Source of the DNA: Streptomyces sp. NRRL S-646
Lineage (GTDB): Bacteria > Actinomycetota > Actinomycetes > Streptomycetales > Streptomycetaceae
DNA: 64,000 nucleotides
Assembly: GCF_000720765.1 (NCBI RefSeq)
Contig: NZ_JODC01000001.1
Coordinates: 248,001-312,000, forward strand
Direction: 5' to 3'
Part shown: positions 46,153 to 53,851 of the stretch, piece after piece
How the letters are laid out: every line of letters starts with the position of its first letter
How positions within the stretch are numbered: the stretch's first letter is position 1
Program-made: the position numbers and the translations under genes
The notes under the pieces: generated by a model
Seen by the model: the letters and a program-made list of their open reading frames with translations, nothing else
Told to the model about the DNA's origin: nothing
Database searches by the model: none

Positions 46153-48213
46153 GTGACGCCGACTCGACGCTCGTACCGCAGCCGCAAGAACGTCACCGTG
46201 GTGTCGCTGCTTCTCTTTCTCCTGACCCTGACCTTCGGCCCCACGCCGAGTTCCGCGGCCGGCAACGACTGGTGGATCCCGACCTCACGCCCCGCCCCGG
46301 ACGCCAAGATCAACGTCACCGGCGAGCCCTTCACCGGCACCGATTCCGCGGGCGACGTGCGCGGATTCGTCGACGCGCACAACCACCTGTTCTCCAACGA
46401 GGCCTTCGGGGGCCGGCTGATCTGCGGCAAGGTGTTCTCCGAGGCCGGGGTCGCCGACGCGCTCAAGGACTGTCCCGAGCACTACCCCGACGGCACCCTC
46501 GCGATCTTCGACTACATCACCCACGGCGGCGACGGCAGGCACGACCCGGTCGGCTGGCCGACCTTCAAGGACTGGCCGGCGTACGACTCGATGACCCATC
46601 AGGCGAACTACTACGCCTGGCTGGAGCGGGCCTGGCGTGGCGGACAGCGGGTGCTCGTCAACGATCTCGTCACCAACGGCATGATCTGCTCGGTCTACCC
46701 CTTCAAGGACCGCAGCTGCGACGAGATGACCTCCATCCGGCTGCAGGCGAAGCTGACGTACCAACTGCAGGACTACATCGACAAGATGTACGGCGGTCCC
46801 GGCAAGGGCTGGTTCCGTATCGTCACCGACAGCTCGCAGGCCCGTGAGGTGATCAAGCAGGGCAAGCTGGCGGTCGTCCTGGGCGTGGAGACCTCCGAGC
46901 CGTTCGGCTGCAAGCAGATCCTCGACATACCGCAGTGCAGCAAGGCCGACATCGACAAGGGCCTCGACGAGCTGTATTCGTTGGGTGTGCGCTCGATGTT
47001 CCTGTGCCACAAGTTCGACAACGCGCTGTGCGGCGTCCGCTTCGACTCGGGAGGCCTCGGAACCGCCATCAACGTCGGGCAGTTCCTCTCCACCGGCACC
47101 TTCTGGCAGACCGAGAAGTGCACCGGACCCCAGCACGACAACCCCATCGGCACCGCTTCCTCCGCCGCGGAGAAGGACCTGCCGGCGGGCGTGGACGTCC
47201 CCTCGTACGACTCCGACGCCCAGTGCAACAAACGCGGCCTCACCGACCTCGGTGCATACGCCGTGCGCGGCATGATGAAACGCAAGATGATGCTGGAGAT
47301 CGACCATATGGGCGTCAAGGCGGTCGGCCAGGCCCTGGACATCTTCGAGGCCGATTCCTACCCCGGCGTGCTCTCCTCGCACAGCTGGATGGACCTGAAC
47401 TGGACTGAGCGCGTCTACTCGCTCGGCGGCTTCGTCGCCCAGTACATGCACGGCTCCCAGGGGTTCGTCGCGGAGGCCGCCCGCACCAAGGCGCTGCGCG
47501 ACAAGTACCACGCGGGCTACGGCTACGGCACCGACTTCAACGGCATCGGCGACCACCCGGCCCCGCGCGGCGCCGACGCCCCGAACAAGGTCACCTACCC
47601 CTTCAAGAGCGCCGACGGCGGCTCGGTCATCGACCGGCAGACCACCGGTGAGCGCACCTTCGACTTCAACACCGACGGCGCCGCCCACGTCGGCATGATC
47701 CCCGACTGGATCGAGGACATCCGGCTCAACGGCGGCCAGGGCGTGGTGAACGACCTGATGCGGGGCGCCGAGTCCTACCTCGACACCTGGGGAGCGACCG
47801 AGCAGCACCAGGCATCGGTCGACCTCGCCAAGGGCGCGGCGGCCACCGCCAGTTCGTCCGAGTGGAACCCGTTCACCAGCTACCAGCCGGGCCGCGCCGT
47901 CGACGGTGATGACGGCACCCGCTGGGCCAGCGACTGGAGCGACGACCAGTGGTGGCAGGTCGACCTGGGCGCAAGCCACCGCGTCAGCCGGGTCACGCTG
48001 GACTGGGAGCGCGCCTACGGCAAGTCGTACCGCATCGAACTCTCCACCGACGGCACCGACTGGCAGACCGTCTGGTCCACCACGTCCGGCGACGGCGGCC
48101 TGGACACCGCCCGCTTCACCGGCACACCGGCCCGCTACGTCCGTATCCACGGCCTGCAGCGAGGCACCGACTGGGGATACTCGCTGTACGAAGTGGGCGT
48201 CCACAGCGCCTGA
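46153..48213 (+). CDS. secreted dipeptidase/amidohydrolase-like protein with C-terminal discoidin (F5/8 type C) domain
   Basis: 686 residues from GTG. A Sec signal is visible (VVSLLLFLLTLTFGPTPSSA). The catalytic part has metal-ligand patterns of M19-type barrels: VDAHNHLFS, VVLGVETSEPFGC, LEIDHMGV, VLSSHSW and YGTDFNGIGDHP. The last about 130 residues form a discoidin/CBM32 domain (NPFTSYQPGRAVDGDDGTRW, WWQVDLGASHRVSRVTLDW). The protein probably acts outside the cell, tethered to carbohydrate. Several Cys residues suggest disulfides. The substrate is unknown; M19 relationship is inferred from motif order. Confidence 0.8.
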   Translation: MTPTRRSYRSRKNVTVVSLLLFLLTLTFGPTPSSAAGNDWWIPTSRPAPDAKINVTGEPFTGTDSAGDVRGFVDAHNHLFSNEAFGGRLICGKVFSEAGVADALKDCPEHYPDGTLAIFDYITHGGDGRHDPVGWPTFKDWPAYDSMTHQANYYAWLERAWRGGQRVLVNDLVTNGMICSVYPFKDRSCDEMTSIRLQAKLTYQLQDYIDKMYGGPGKGWFRIVTDSSQAREVIKQGKLAVVLGVETSEPFGCKQILDIPQCSKADIDKGLDELYSLGVRSMFLCHKFDNALCGVRFDSGGLGTAINVGQFLSTGTFWQTEKCTGPQHDNPIGTASSAAEKDLPAGVDVPSYDSDAQCNKRGLTDLGAYAVRGMMKRKMMLEIDHMGVKAVGQALDIFEADSYPGVLSSHSWMDLNWTERVYSLGGFVAQYMHGSQGFVAEAARTKALRDKYHAGYGYGTDFNGIGDHPAPRGADAPNKVTYPFKSADGGSVIDRQTTGERTFDFNTDGAAHVGMIPDWIEDIRLNGGQGVVNDLMRGAESYLDTWGATEQHQASVDLAKGAAATASSSEWNPFTSYQPGRAVDGDDGTRWASDWSDDQWWQVDLGASHRVSRVTLDWERAYGKSYRIELSTDGTDWQTVWSTTSGDGGLDTARFTGTPARYVRIHGLQRGTDWGYSLYEVGVHSA

Positions 48214-48240
48214 GGTCCGTCACCACCCCCGAGGACGCAC

Positions 48241-48849
48241 ATGGCACGCATGCCGTCGGCCGAGCGGCGCAGACAGCTGACGGAAGCGGCGATCAGGGCG
48301 ATGGCCCGGGACGGCGTCGCCAGGACGACGACCCGGTCCATCGCCGCCGAGGCGGGCGTGTCCCTGAGCGTCTTCCACTACTGCTTCGACTCCAAGCAGG
48401 CCCTGGTCGAGGCCGTCATCACCACCCTCACCGACCACTCGGTGACCGTGGTGAAGCAGGCCCTGCGGCCCAGGACCACCCTCGTGGAGACTGTCCGGGC
48501 CGGCTTCCGGGCGTACTGGGATCACGTCCGCTCCCACCCCGAAGAGCACATGCTCACCTACGAACTCACCCAGTACGCCCTGCGGGAGCCGGGCTTCGAG
48601 CACCTGGCGCGACGGCAGTACGAGCTGTACGGCGCCGCCTACGCCGAGCTCATCGACGGGCTGCGCCGCACCATGGACCTGCAACTCGCCGTCCCGGCCT
48701 CGGTGCTGGCCCGCTACCTGGCTGCCATGACCGACGGTCTGACGCTCAACTACCTCGTACTCGGCGACGAATCGGCCTGGACCGACATCCTCGACACGGT
48801 CACCACCCACATCGCAGGCCTGGTCGACGACGACGTCCGCCGGGCCTAG
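48241..48849 (+). CDS. TetR-family transcriptional regulator
   Basis: 202 residues with an N-terminal TetR helix-turn-helix (TRSIAAEAGVSLSVFHYCFD, residues about 33-55) and a helical ligand domain. It starts 27 bp after the discoidin-protein gene in the same direction, so they may be co-transcribed and the regulator might control it. Ligand unknown. Confidence 0.88.
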   Translation: MARMPSAERRRQLTEAAIRAMARDGVARTTTRSIAAEAGVSLSVFHYCFDSKQALVEAVITTLTDHSVTVVKQALRPRTTLVETVRAGFRAYWDHVRSHPEEHMLTYELTQYALREPGFEHLARRQYELYGAAYAELIDGLRRTMDLQLAVPASVLARYLAAMTDGLTLNYLVLGDESAWTDILDTVTTHIAGLVDDDVRRA

Positions 48850-48889
48850 CCTCGCCGGACACGAGGGAACCCTCCCACCCGTGCCGGTG

Positions 48890-49255
48890 TCAGCGGCCGC
48901 CCGGCCCCCCGCTGCCGAAGGCCCCGCTGTTGCCCTCGCGCCAGCGGCGCCGTGTCTGCGACGTACTGGTCCTGCTCGGCGCATTGCCGTGCCCGGGCAG
49001 CTCGTGCGGGGTCAGCCGGTGCTCGCTGCGGGGTATCTCGGCGGGCTCACGGTTCTCCCGTACCTCGCGGACCGGGCCGTCCTCCGGCAGCTGGGGCTGC
49101 TCCTCCGGGCGTGGCGGAGCGGGTTCGCGGCGACGGATGCGGGCGCCCAGCAAGAAGGCACCGATCAGCAAGGCCACGACCGTCACCCCGACGACGACCA
49201 GGCCGATCCCGAGTGCGCCGCGGCCTGCGGCGATGTCCATCCATGAGGTGCTCAT
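48890..49255 (-). CDS. DUF6479-family membrane protein
   Basis: 121 residues: one membrane helix at about 15-37 (LGIGLVVVGVTVVALLIGAF), then a disordered charged tail (PPRPEEQPQLPEDGPVREVR, HRLTPHELPGHG) and a Gly-rich end. This is the plan of DUF6479, found widely in Streptomyces; function unknown. The start MSTSWMDIAAG is preferred over one six codons upstream. It is divergent from the copper-binding protein gene. Confidence 0.75.
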   Translation of the reverse strand: MSTSWMDIAAGRGALGIGLVVVGVTVVALLIGAFLLGARIRRREPAPPRPEEQPQLPEDGPVREVRENREPAEIPRSEHRLTPHELPGHGNAPSRTSTSQTRRRWREGNSGAFGSGGPGGR

Positions 49256-49300
49256 GGGCTCGCGGGTACCCATGGGACCCGGTGCGAACCGACCCGTCCC

Positions 49301-49314
49301 GGCCCGATCGGGCC
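49301..49314. promoter_or_regulatory. perfect 14-bp palindrome related to the DevR/OsdR-type box
   Basis: GGCCCGATCGGGCC is a perfect palindrome with the same CCGATCGG core as boxes at 8964 and 29721. It lies 51 bp upstream of the GTG chosen for the copper-binding protein, outside the main stress island. Confidence 0.4.
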
Positions 49315-49365
49315 GGACCGCGGTCAGCGGTGTTTGAGGCGATCGACGACGGCAACCCGACAGGT

Positions 49366-49737
49366 GTGACTACGACGACCCAGCAGGAGCTCTTCCGGTT
49401 CCTGGAGGACCGCTTCGCCTGCGCGCAGGCGTGCACCGAGTGCGCACGCGCGTGTGCTCTGCGCGCCAGCCTCGTGGACCCGGACGGCACGGAGGAGCAG
49501 GAACTCGTACGACGCAAGGGCATCATGTGCGCGGAGGTGTGTGACGCGACCTGCCGTGTGCTGTCCGAGCAGAACAGCCTGGACGAGGCCGCCATCCGCA
49601 TCCAGGTGGAGTGGTGCCGCACCGTGTGCCTGGAGTGCGCACATGCCTTCGACCGGCTGCCGGGCGCCGAGGACGGCGCGAAGGCGAGCCGGGAGTGCGC
49701 ACAGGCGTGCACGGACTTCCTCGCCACGCTGAACTGA
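49366..49737 (+). CDS. four-helix bundle copper-binding protein (Csp-like)
   Basis: 123 residues rich in regularly spaced Cys: CAQACTECARACALRA, CAEVCDATCRVL, CRTVCLECAHAF, CAQACTDF. This Cys-lined helix pattern is that of Csp/DUF326 proteins, which store Cu(I) inside a four-helix bundle. No signal peptide is present, so it is the cytosolic type. The start is uncertain: GTG at 49366 is used, while GTG at 49330 would add 12 residues. It runs head-on into the histidine-phosphatase-like gene, 3 bp away. Confidence 0.85.
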   Translation: MTTTTQQELFRFLEDRFACAQACTECARACALRASLVDPDGTEEQELVRRKGIMCAEVCDATCRVLSEQNSLDEAAIRIQVEWCRTVCLECAHAFDRLPGAEDGAKASRECAQACTDFLATLN

Positions 49738-49740
49738 GAC

Positions 49741-50316
49741 TCACTGCGAGACACCGAGCGACTGCCCGAGCCGTACGTTCCACCGCCCCGACCTGCCGCT
49801 GAGTTCGACGGCAGTCAGCGGCGGTACGTCCGCACGCCAGAACGCCGACTCCGGAGCCCCGAGCACCCGGACCACCGCCGCCCGTACGGCCTCGGGCTCG
49901 ACCACGGCCAGGGTGCGGCCCGGCGTCCGCGCGACCTTCTCCAGCCAGCCCGCCACCCGGTCGCACAGTGCCGCCACCGACTCCCCGCCGTGCGGCGCGG
50001 CACAGGGGTCCGACAGCCAGCCGGCAAGCGCCTCAGGCTCACGCTCGCTCACCTCCGCCAGCGTTGCACCGCGCCAGCGGCCCGCATCCAGTGCAGCCAA
50101 CTCCGGCGCGTCCACGGCGTCGAGGCCGAGGGCCCCCGCCGTCTCGCGGCAGCGCACGGTGGGGGAGACCCAGACCTCTTCCGCCGCCGGGAGCGTGCCG
50201 GCGGCCGCCCGTGCCTGCCGCAGCCCGGAGGCGTCCAGCGGGCAGCCGTCGTCGAAGCGGGCCTCCCTGAGGGCCGCGGTGATCGCAGGTGAGATCAAGA
50301 TCACTCGGCTCGTCAT
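49741..50316 (-). CDS. histidine phosphatase-superfamily protein without the catalytic His
   Basis: 191 residues with the superfamily's overall plan: CPLDASGLRQARAAAG, VWVSPTVRCRETAGAL, GRWRGATLAEVSEREPEAL, then GGESVAALCDRVAGWLEKV. The defining LxRHG motif is ISPA here (VILISPAITAAL), and the second catalytic His near 145 is replaced in LAVVEPEAVRAAVV. It is therefore probably a non-catalytic member or binds a ligand. It is divergent from the cobalamin riboswitch and cbtBA genes and might participate in cobalt or cobalamin handling. Confidence 0.72.
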   Translation of the reverse strand: MTSRVILISPAITAALREARFDDGCPLDASGLRQARAAAGTLPAAEEVWVSPTVRCRETAGALGLDAVDAPELAALDAGRWRGATLAEVSEREPEALAGWLSDPCAAPHGGESVAALCDRVAGWLEKVARTPGRTLAVVEPEAVRAAVVRVLGAPESAFWRADVPPLTAVELSGRSGRWNVRLGQSLGVSQ

Positions 50317-50434
50317 GTGTCCATTCCCGCCCTCGACACTCCTTCAAATCCCTTGATCCGACAGCGAAAACGGCTCACCAGGGGCGCTCGCCGCCGTTCC
50401 GTGCGCCCTTGGCCCCACCTCTGCTTCGCGGTAC

Positions 50435-50580
50435 CTTCTCGTGGATATTGACGACGGCACAGCGGAAGCCGGTGGAAGTCCGGCACGGTCGCGCCACTGT
50501 ATGCCGGGCACGCACCCTGGGTGCGCGCCGGGCGAGTCAGACCCGCCCCGTCGTCGCGTGCACCACCGAGACGGGACGCG
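50435..50580 (+). promoter_or_regulatory. cobalamin riboswitch
   Basis: The B12-box is nearly canonical: AGCCGGTGGAAGTCCGGCAC, followed by GGTCGCGCCACTGT. Flanking GC-rich helices and an upstream GACGACGGCAC segment fit the class. It precedes cbtB by about 20 bp, so binding of adenosylcobalamin should reduce expression of the cobalt uptake genes. Boundaries are approximate. Confidence 0.85.
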
Positions 50581-50601
50581 AGTTCCCCAGGAGGGCCTGC
50601 C

Positions 50602-50823
50602 ATGGCGCAGTCTGTCGCTCAGCCGACCACCACCCCCACCGCCGTACCGGCAAAGCTGCCGATCGGCGCGATCGCCCCCTGGGCGGTCTTCTTCGGCATC
50701 CTGATGCTGGTTCTGCTCTACTTCGTCGGCGCCGAACAGGGCGCCACCTCCGTGATGAACGGAGACAACGTCCACGAGTGGGTGCATGACGCCCGCCACC
50801 TGCTCGGCTTCCCCTGCCACTGA
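50602..50823 (+). CDS. cbtB: CbtB, small cobalt transporter subunit
   Basis: 73 residues: one membrane helix (about 28-47, APWAVFFGILMLVLLYFVGA) and a His-bearing C-terminal tail (EWVHDARHLLGFPCH) that is diagnostic for CbtB and thought to bind Co(II). AGGAGGG lies 7 nt before the ATG, downstream of the cobalamin riboswitch. cbtA follows by 25 bp. Confidence 0.92.
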   Translation: MAQSVAQPTTTPTAVPAKLPIGAIAPWAVFFGILMLVLLYFVGAEQGATSVMNGDNVHEWVHDARHLLGFPCH

Positions 50824-50848
50824 GGGCGGCGAGAAAGCAGCACCGCCC

Positions 50849-51604
50849 ATGAACTCGGCAACCGTCCGCAACCTCTTGGTGCGTGGCATGCTCGCGGGAC
50901 TCGCCGCGGGCCTGCTCGCCCTCGTCGTCGCCTACTTCCTCGGAGAACCGCGCGTCGACGCGGCCATCGCCTACGAGGAGGCGCACTCCCACGAGCACGG
51001 CGTCGAAGCCGTCAGCCGCACGATGCAGTCCACCGCGGGCCTGTCCACCGGTGTCCTGGTCTACGGCGTCGCGTTCGGCGGCATCGCCGCCCTCGCGTAC
51101 TGCTTCGCGCTCGGCCGCATCGGCCGCTTCGGGCCGCGCGCGAGCGCGCTGCTCCTCGCGGCTGCCGGTCTGATCACCGTCTACGTCGTGCCCTTCCTGA
51201 AGTACCCGGCCAACCCGCCGTCCGTCGGCGACCCCGACACCATCGGCAAACGCACCACCCTGTATTTCCTGATGGTGGTGCTGAGCGTGCTGCTGGCCGT
51301 CGCCACCGTCATCCTGGGCAAACGCCTCGCGTCCCGCCTGGGCAACTGGAACGCCACGCTCGCCGCGTGCGCCTTCTTCGTCCTCGCCATCGGGCTCGCG
51401 TACGCGTTCCTGCCGTCCTTCAACGAGGTCCCCAAGGACTTCTCCGCCACCCTGCTCTGGCAGTTCCGACTGGCGGCCCTGGCCGTCCAGTTGACCCTGT
51501 GGACCTCCTTCGGGCTGGTCTTCGGGATTCTGGCGGAACGCGTTCTCGTCCCGAAGCAGGTCCGGGCACCCGGAACCGCACGGCCAACTCCCGTCACCCA
51601 CTGA
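50849..51604 (+). CDS. cbtA: CbtA, cobalt transporter membrane subunit
   Basis: 251 residues with about six membrane helices. Typical CbtA features are the N-terminal MLAGLAAGLLALVVAYFLGE, a His cluster after the first helix (EEAHSHEHG), and VVPFLKYPANPPSVGDPDTI in the middle. CbtAB is a predicted cobalt importer regulated by B12 riboswitches. The weak GAAAG ribosome binding site suggests coupling with cbtB. A strong terminator follows. Confidence 0.92.
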   Translation: MNSATVRNLLVRGMLAGLAAGLLALVVAYFLGEPRVDAAIAYEEAHSHEHGVEAVSRTMQSTAGLSTGVLVYGVAFGGIAALAYCFALGRIGRFGPRASALLLAAAGLITVYVVPFLKYPANPPSVGDPDTIGKRTTLYFLMVVLSVLLAVATVILGKRLASRLGNWNATLAACAFFVLAIGLAYAFLPSFNEVPKDFSATLLWQFRLAALAVQLTLWTSFGLVFGILAERVLVPKQVRAPGTARPTPVTH

Positions 51605-51627
51605 TCGGTTCCGCCGGCTCATCGGGC

Positions 51628-51660
51628 AAAGGGCCCCCGGACGGCGACCGGGGGCCCTTT
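51628..51660 (+). terminator. intrinsic terminator after cbtA
   Basis: AAAGGGCCCCCGG, a 7-nt loop, then the exact complement CCGGGGGCCCTTT and further T/C residues. The 13-bp stem is perfect. It ends the cbtBA transcript and may also serve as insulation from the acyl-CoA dehydrogenase gene. Confidence 0.88.
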
Positions 51661-51743
51661 CCTCATCCCTCGCCATTCCCAATTTCTGGAACACGTTCTA
51701 CGGTGTGCGCCGTCAGGACCGGCCTGGGAAGCCTGGAGGCGCC

Positions 51744-52922
51744 GTGCACCTCGAATACACGCCCGAGCAGCAGCGGCTGCGCACCGAACTGCGCTCGTAC
51801 TTCGCCGAGTTGGTGCCCGACAACGCCTACGCCCGGCACGGCGACCCGGCCGCCCAGAAACGCTTCTACCGCGAGACCATCCGGCGCCTGGGCAGCGACG
51901 GCTGGCTCGGCGTGGGCTGGCCGAAGGAGTACGGCGGGCGCGGTCTGACCGCGATGGAGCAGTTCATCTTCTTCGACGAGGCCGCCCAAGCAGGCGTACC
52001 GCTGCCGCTGATGGCACTCAACACCGTCGGGCCGACGATCATGCAGTTCGGCACGGACGAGCAGAAGGCCTACTTCCTGCCCAAGATCCTCGCCGGCGAG
52101 ATCGACTTCGCGATCGGCTACAGCGAACCCGACGCGGGCACCGACCTCGCGTCCCTGAAGACGCGCGCCGTCCGGGACGGCGACGAATACGTCGTCAACG
52201 GCCAGAAGATCTGGACCACCAACGGCGACACCGCGGACTGGGTCTGGCTGGCGACCCGCACCGACCCCGACGCCCCGCCCCACAAGGGCATCACCATGCT
52301 CCTCGTCCCCACCACCGACCCCGGCTACTCCTGCACCGTCATCAACACCCTCGCCTCGCACGACACCACAGCCAGCTACTACGAGAACATCCGCGTCCCC
52401 GTCTCCCGCCGTGTCGGCGCCGAGAACCAGGGCTGGCGGCTGATCACCAACCAGCTCAACCACGAGCGCGTCACCCTCGCCGCCCACGGCACCATGGCCA
52501 TCCGCGCCCTCCAGGACGTCCAGCGCTGGGCCACCGAGACCAAACTCGCCGACGGCCGCCGCGTGATCGACCTGCCCTGGGTGCGCCGCCGCCTGGCCCA
52601 GACCCACACGAAGCTCGACGCGATGAAGCTCCTCAACTGGCGCATGGTGCACGCCGTCCAGAACGGCACCCTCACCCCGCAGGACGCCTCCGCGGTCAAG
52701 GTCTACGGCTCCGAGGCGCGCCGGGACGCCTACGCCTGGCTGATGGAGATCGTCGGCACGGCGGGCGCGCTGAAGGAGGGCTCGGCGGGCGCGGTGCTCC
52801 ACGGCGAACTGGAGCGCGGCTACCGCTCCGCCGTGATCTTCACCTTCGGCGGCGGCAACAACGAGATCCAGCGGGAGATCATCTCGTGGATCGGTCTGGG
52901 GATGCCGAGGGTGCGGCGCTAG
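51744..52922 (+). CDS. acyl-CoA dehydrogenase family protein
   Basis: 392 residues from GTG with GGAGG 5 nt upstream. FAD-dependent ACAD features are clear: GWPKEYGGRGLTAMEQFIFF, AIGYSEPDAGTDLASLKTRA, VNGQKIWTTNGDTADWVWLA and the C-terminal HGELERGYRSAVIFTFGGGN. The enzyme oxidises an acyl-CoA or related substrate to the enoyl form; the chain length or sterol specificity is not evident. The next gene starts 10 bp after its stop and probably shares its transcript. Confidence 0.93.
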   Translation: MHLEYTPEQQRLRTELRSYFAELVPDNAYARHGDPAAQKRFYRETIRRLGSDGWLGVGWPKEYGGRGLTAMEQFIFFDEAAQAGVPLPLMALNTVGPTIMQFGTDEQKAYFLPKILAGEIDFAIGYSEPDAGTDLASLKTRAVRDGDEYVVNGQKIWTTNGDTADWVWLATRTDPDAPPHKGITMLLVPTTDPGYSCTVINTLASHDTTASYYENIRVPVSRRVGAENQGWRLITNQLNHERVTLAAHGTMAIRALQDVQRWATETKLADGRRVIDLPWVRRRLAQTHTKLDAMKLLNWRMVHAVQNGTLTPQDASAVKVYGSEARRDAYAWLMEIVGTAGALKEGSAGAVLHGELERGYRSAVIFTFGGGNNEIQREIISWIGLGMPRVRR

Positions 52923-52931
52923 CCTGCAGAG

Positions 52932-53789
52932 GTGAAGGACATCCAGGCAGGTGACCCCGGGCTCTTCGGGCCCTCCTCGGTGACCTGGCAGATGCACGGC
53001 GACCCGATGATGTGGGTCGCCGGCGTCCGCGCGCTCTACCTCCAGGCCCTGCACCCCCGAGCCGTCCGCGGCGTCATGCAGAACTCCGACTTCCGGCGCG
53101 ACGCGTGGGGCCGTCTCATGCGCACCGCCAACTTCGTCGGCACCATCACCTACGGCACCACCGAGGCCGCCGAACGGGCCGGCGCCCGCGTCCGGAAGAT
53201 CCACACCATGCTGTCGGCGACCGACCCGGACACGGGGGAGCGGTACGGCGTCGACGAGCCGGAGCTGCTGCTGTGGGTGCACTGCGCGGAGATCGACTCC
53301 TATCTGCAGGTCGCGCGACGCTCCGGCTTCCCGCTCACCGACGCGCAGGCCGACCGCTACATCGGCGAACAGCGCGCCGGCGCCCGCCTGGTGGGCCTCG
53401 ACCCCGACGCCGTACCGGCCGATCAGGAGGAGATGGCCGCCTACTTCGACAAGGTGCGGCCCGAACTCGCCGTCGGACCCGAGGCACGCGAAGTGGACGA
53501 CTTCCTGCTCCGCCCGCCGACGCACCCCCTCCTCGTCCCCGCGCGCGAGGTGCTGTGGCGGCGCGTGGCCCGACTGGCGTACGCCGCCCTGCCGCCGTAC
53601 GCCCACGAGTTGTACGGCAGACCTGCCCCGAAACCCGACACCGTCACCCTGCAACTGCGTGCCACAGGCAACGTGCTTCGCTGCATTCCCGCACGTCTGC
53701 GTTGGCAACTCCCGCCCAAACACATCCTGCGCGCCATGTCACGGCTCGGCCCCGGCTCCCGCCCGGCACCGTACAAACTCGGACGATAG
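52932..53789 (+). CDS. MpaB-family oxygenase (DUF2236)
   Basis: 285 residues matching the DUF2236/MpaB family: FGPSSVTWQMHGDPMMWVAG, ALYLQALHPRAVRGVMQNSD, ANFVGTITYGTTEAAERAGA, then HCAEIDSYL. The His in ALHP and in VHCAEIDSY are candidates for haem or metal ligation; the family includes latex clearing protein Lcp (haem oxygenase of rubber) and fungal MpaB. No signal peptide was seen. It starts 10 bp after the acyl-CoA dehydrogenase. Confidence 0.87.
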   Translation: MKDIQAGDPGLFGPSSVTWQMHGDPMMWVAGVRALYLQALHPRAVRGVMQNSDFRRDAWGRLMRTANFVGTITYGTTEAAERAGARVRKIHTMLSATDPDTGERYGVDEPELLLWVHCAEIDSYLQVARRSGFPLTDAQADRYIGEQRAGARLVGLDPDAVPADQEEMAAYFDKVRPELAVGPEAREVDDFLLRPPTHPLLVPAREVLWRRVARLAYAALPPYAHELYGRPAPKPDTVTLQLRATGNVLRCIPARLRWQLPPKHILRAMSRLGPGSRPAPYKLGR

Positions 53790-53851
53790 GTCGCCATACT
53801 GGACGAGCCAGGGGTGGGCGGGGCGAAAAGTTACGGGGGCGATCGCAGCAG

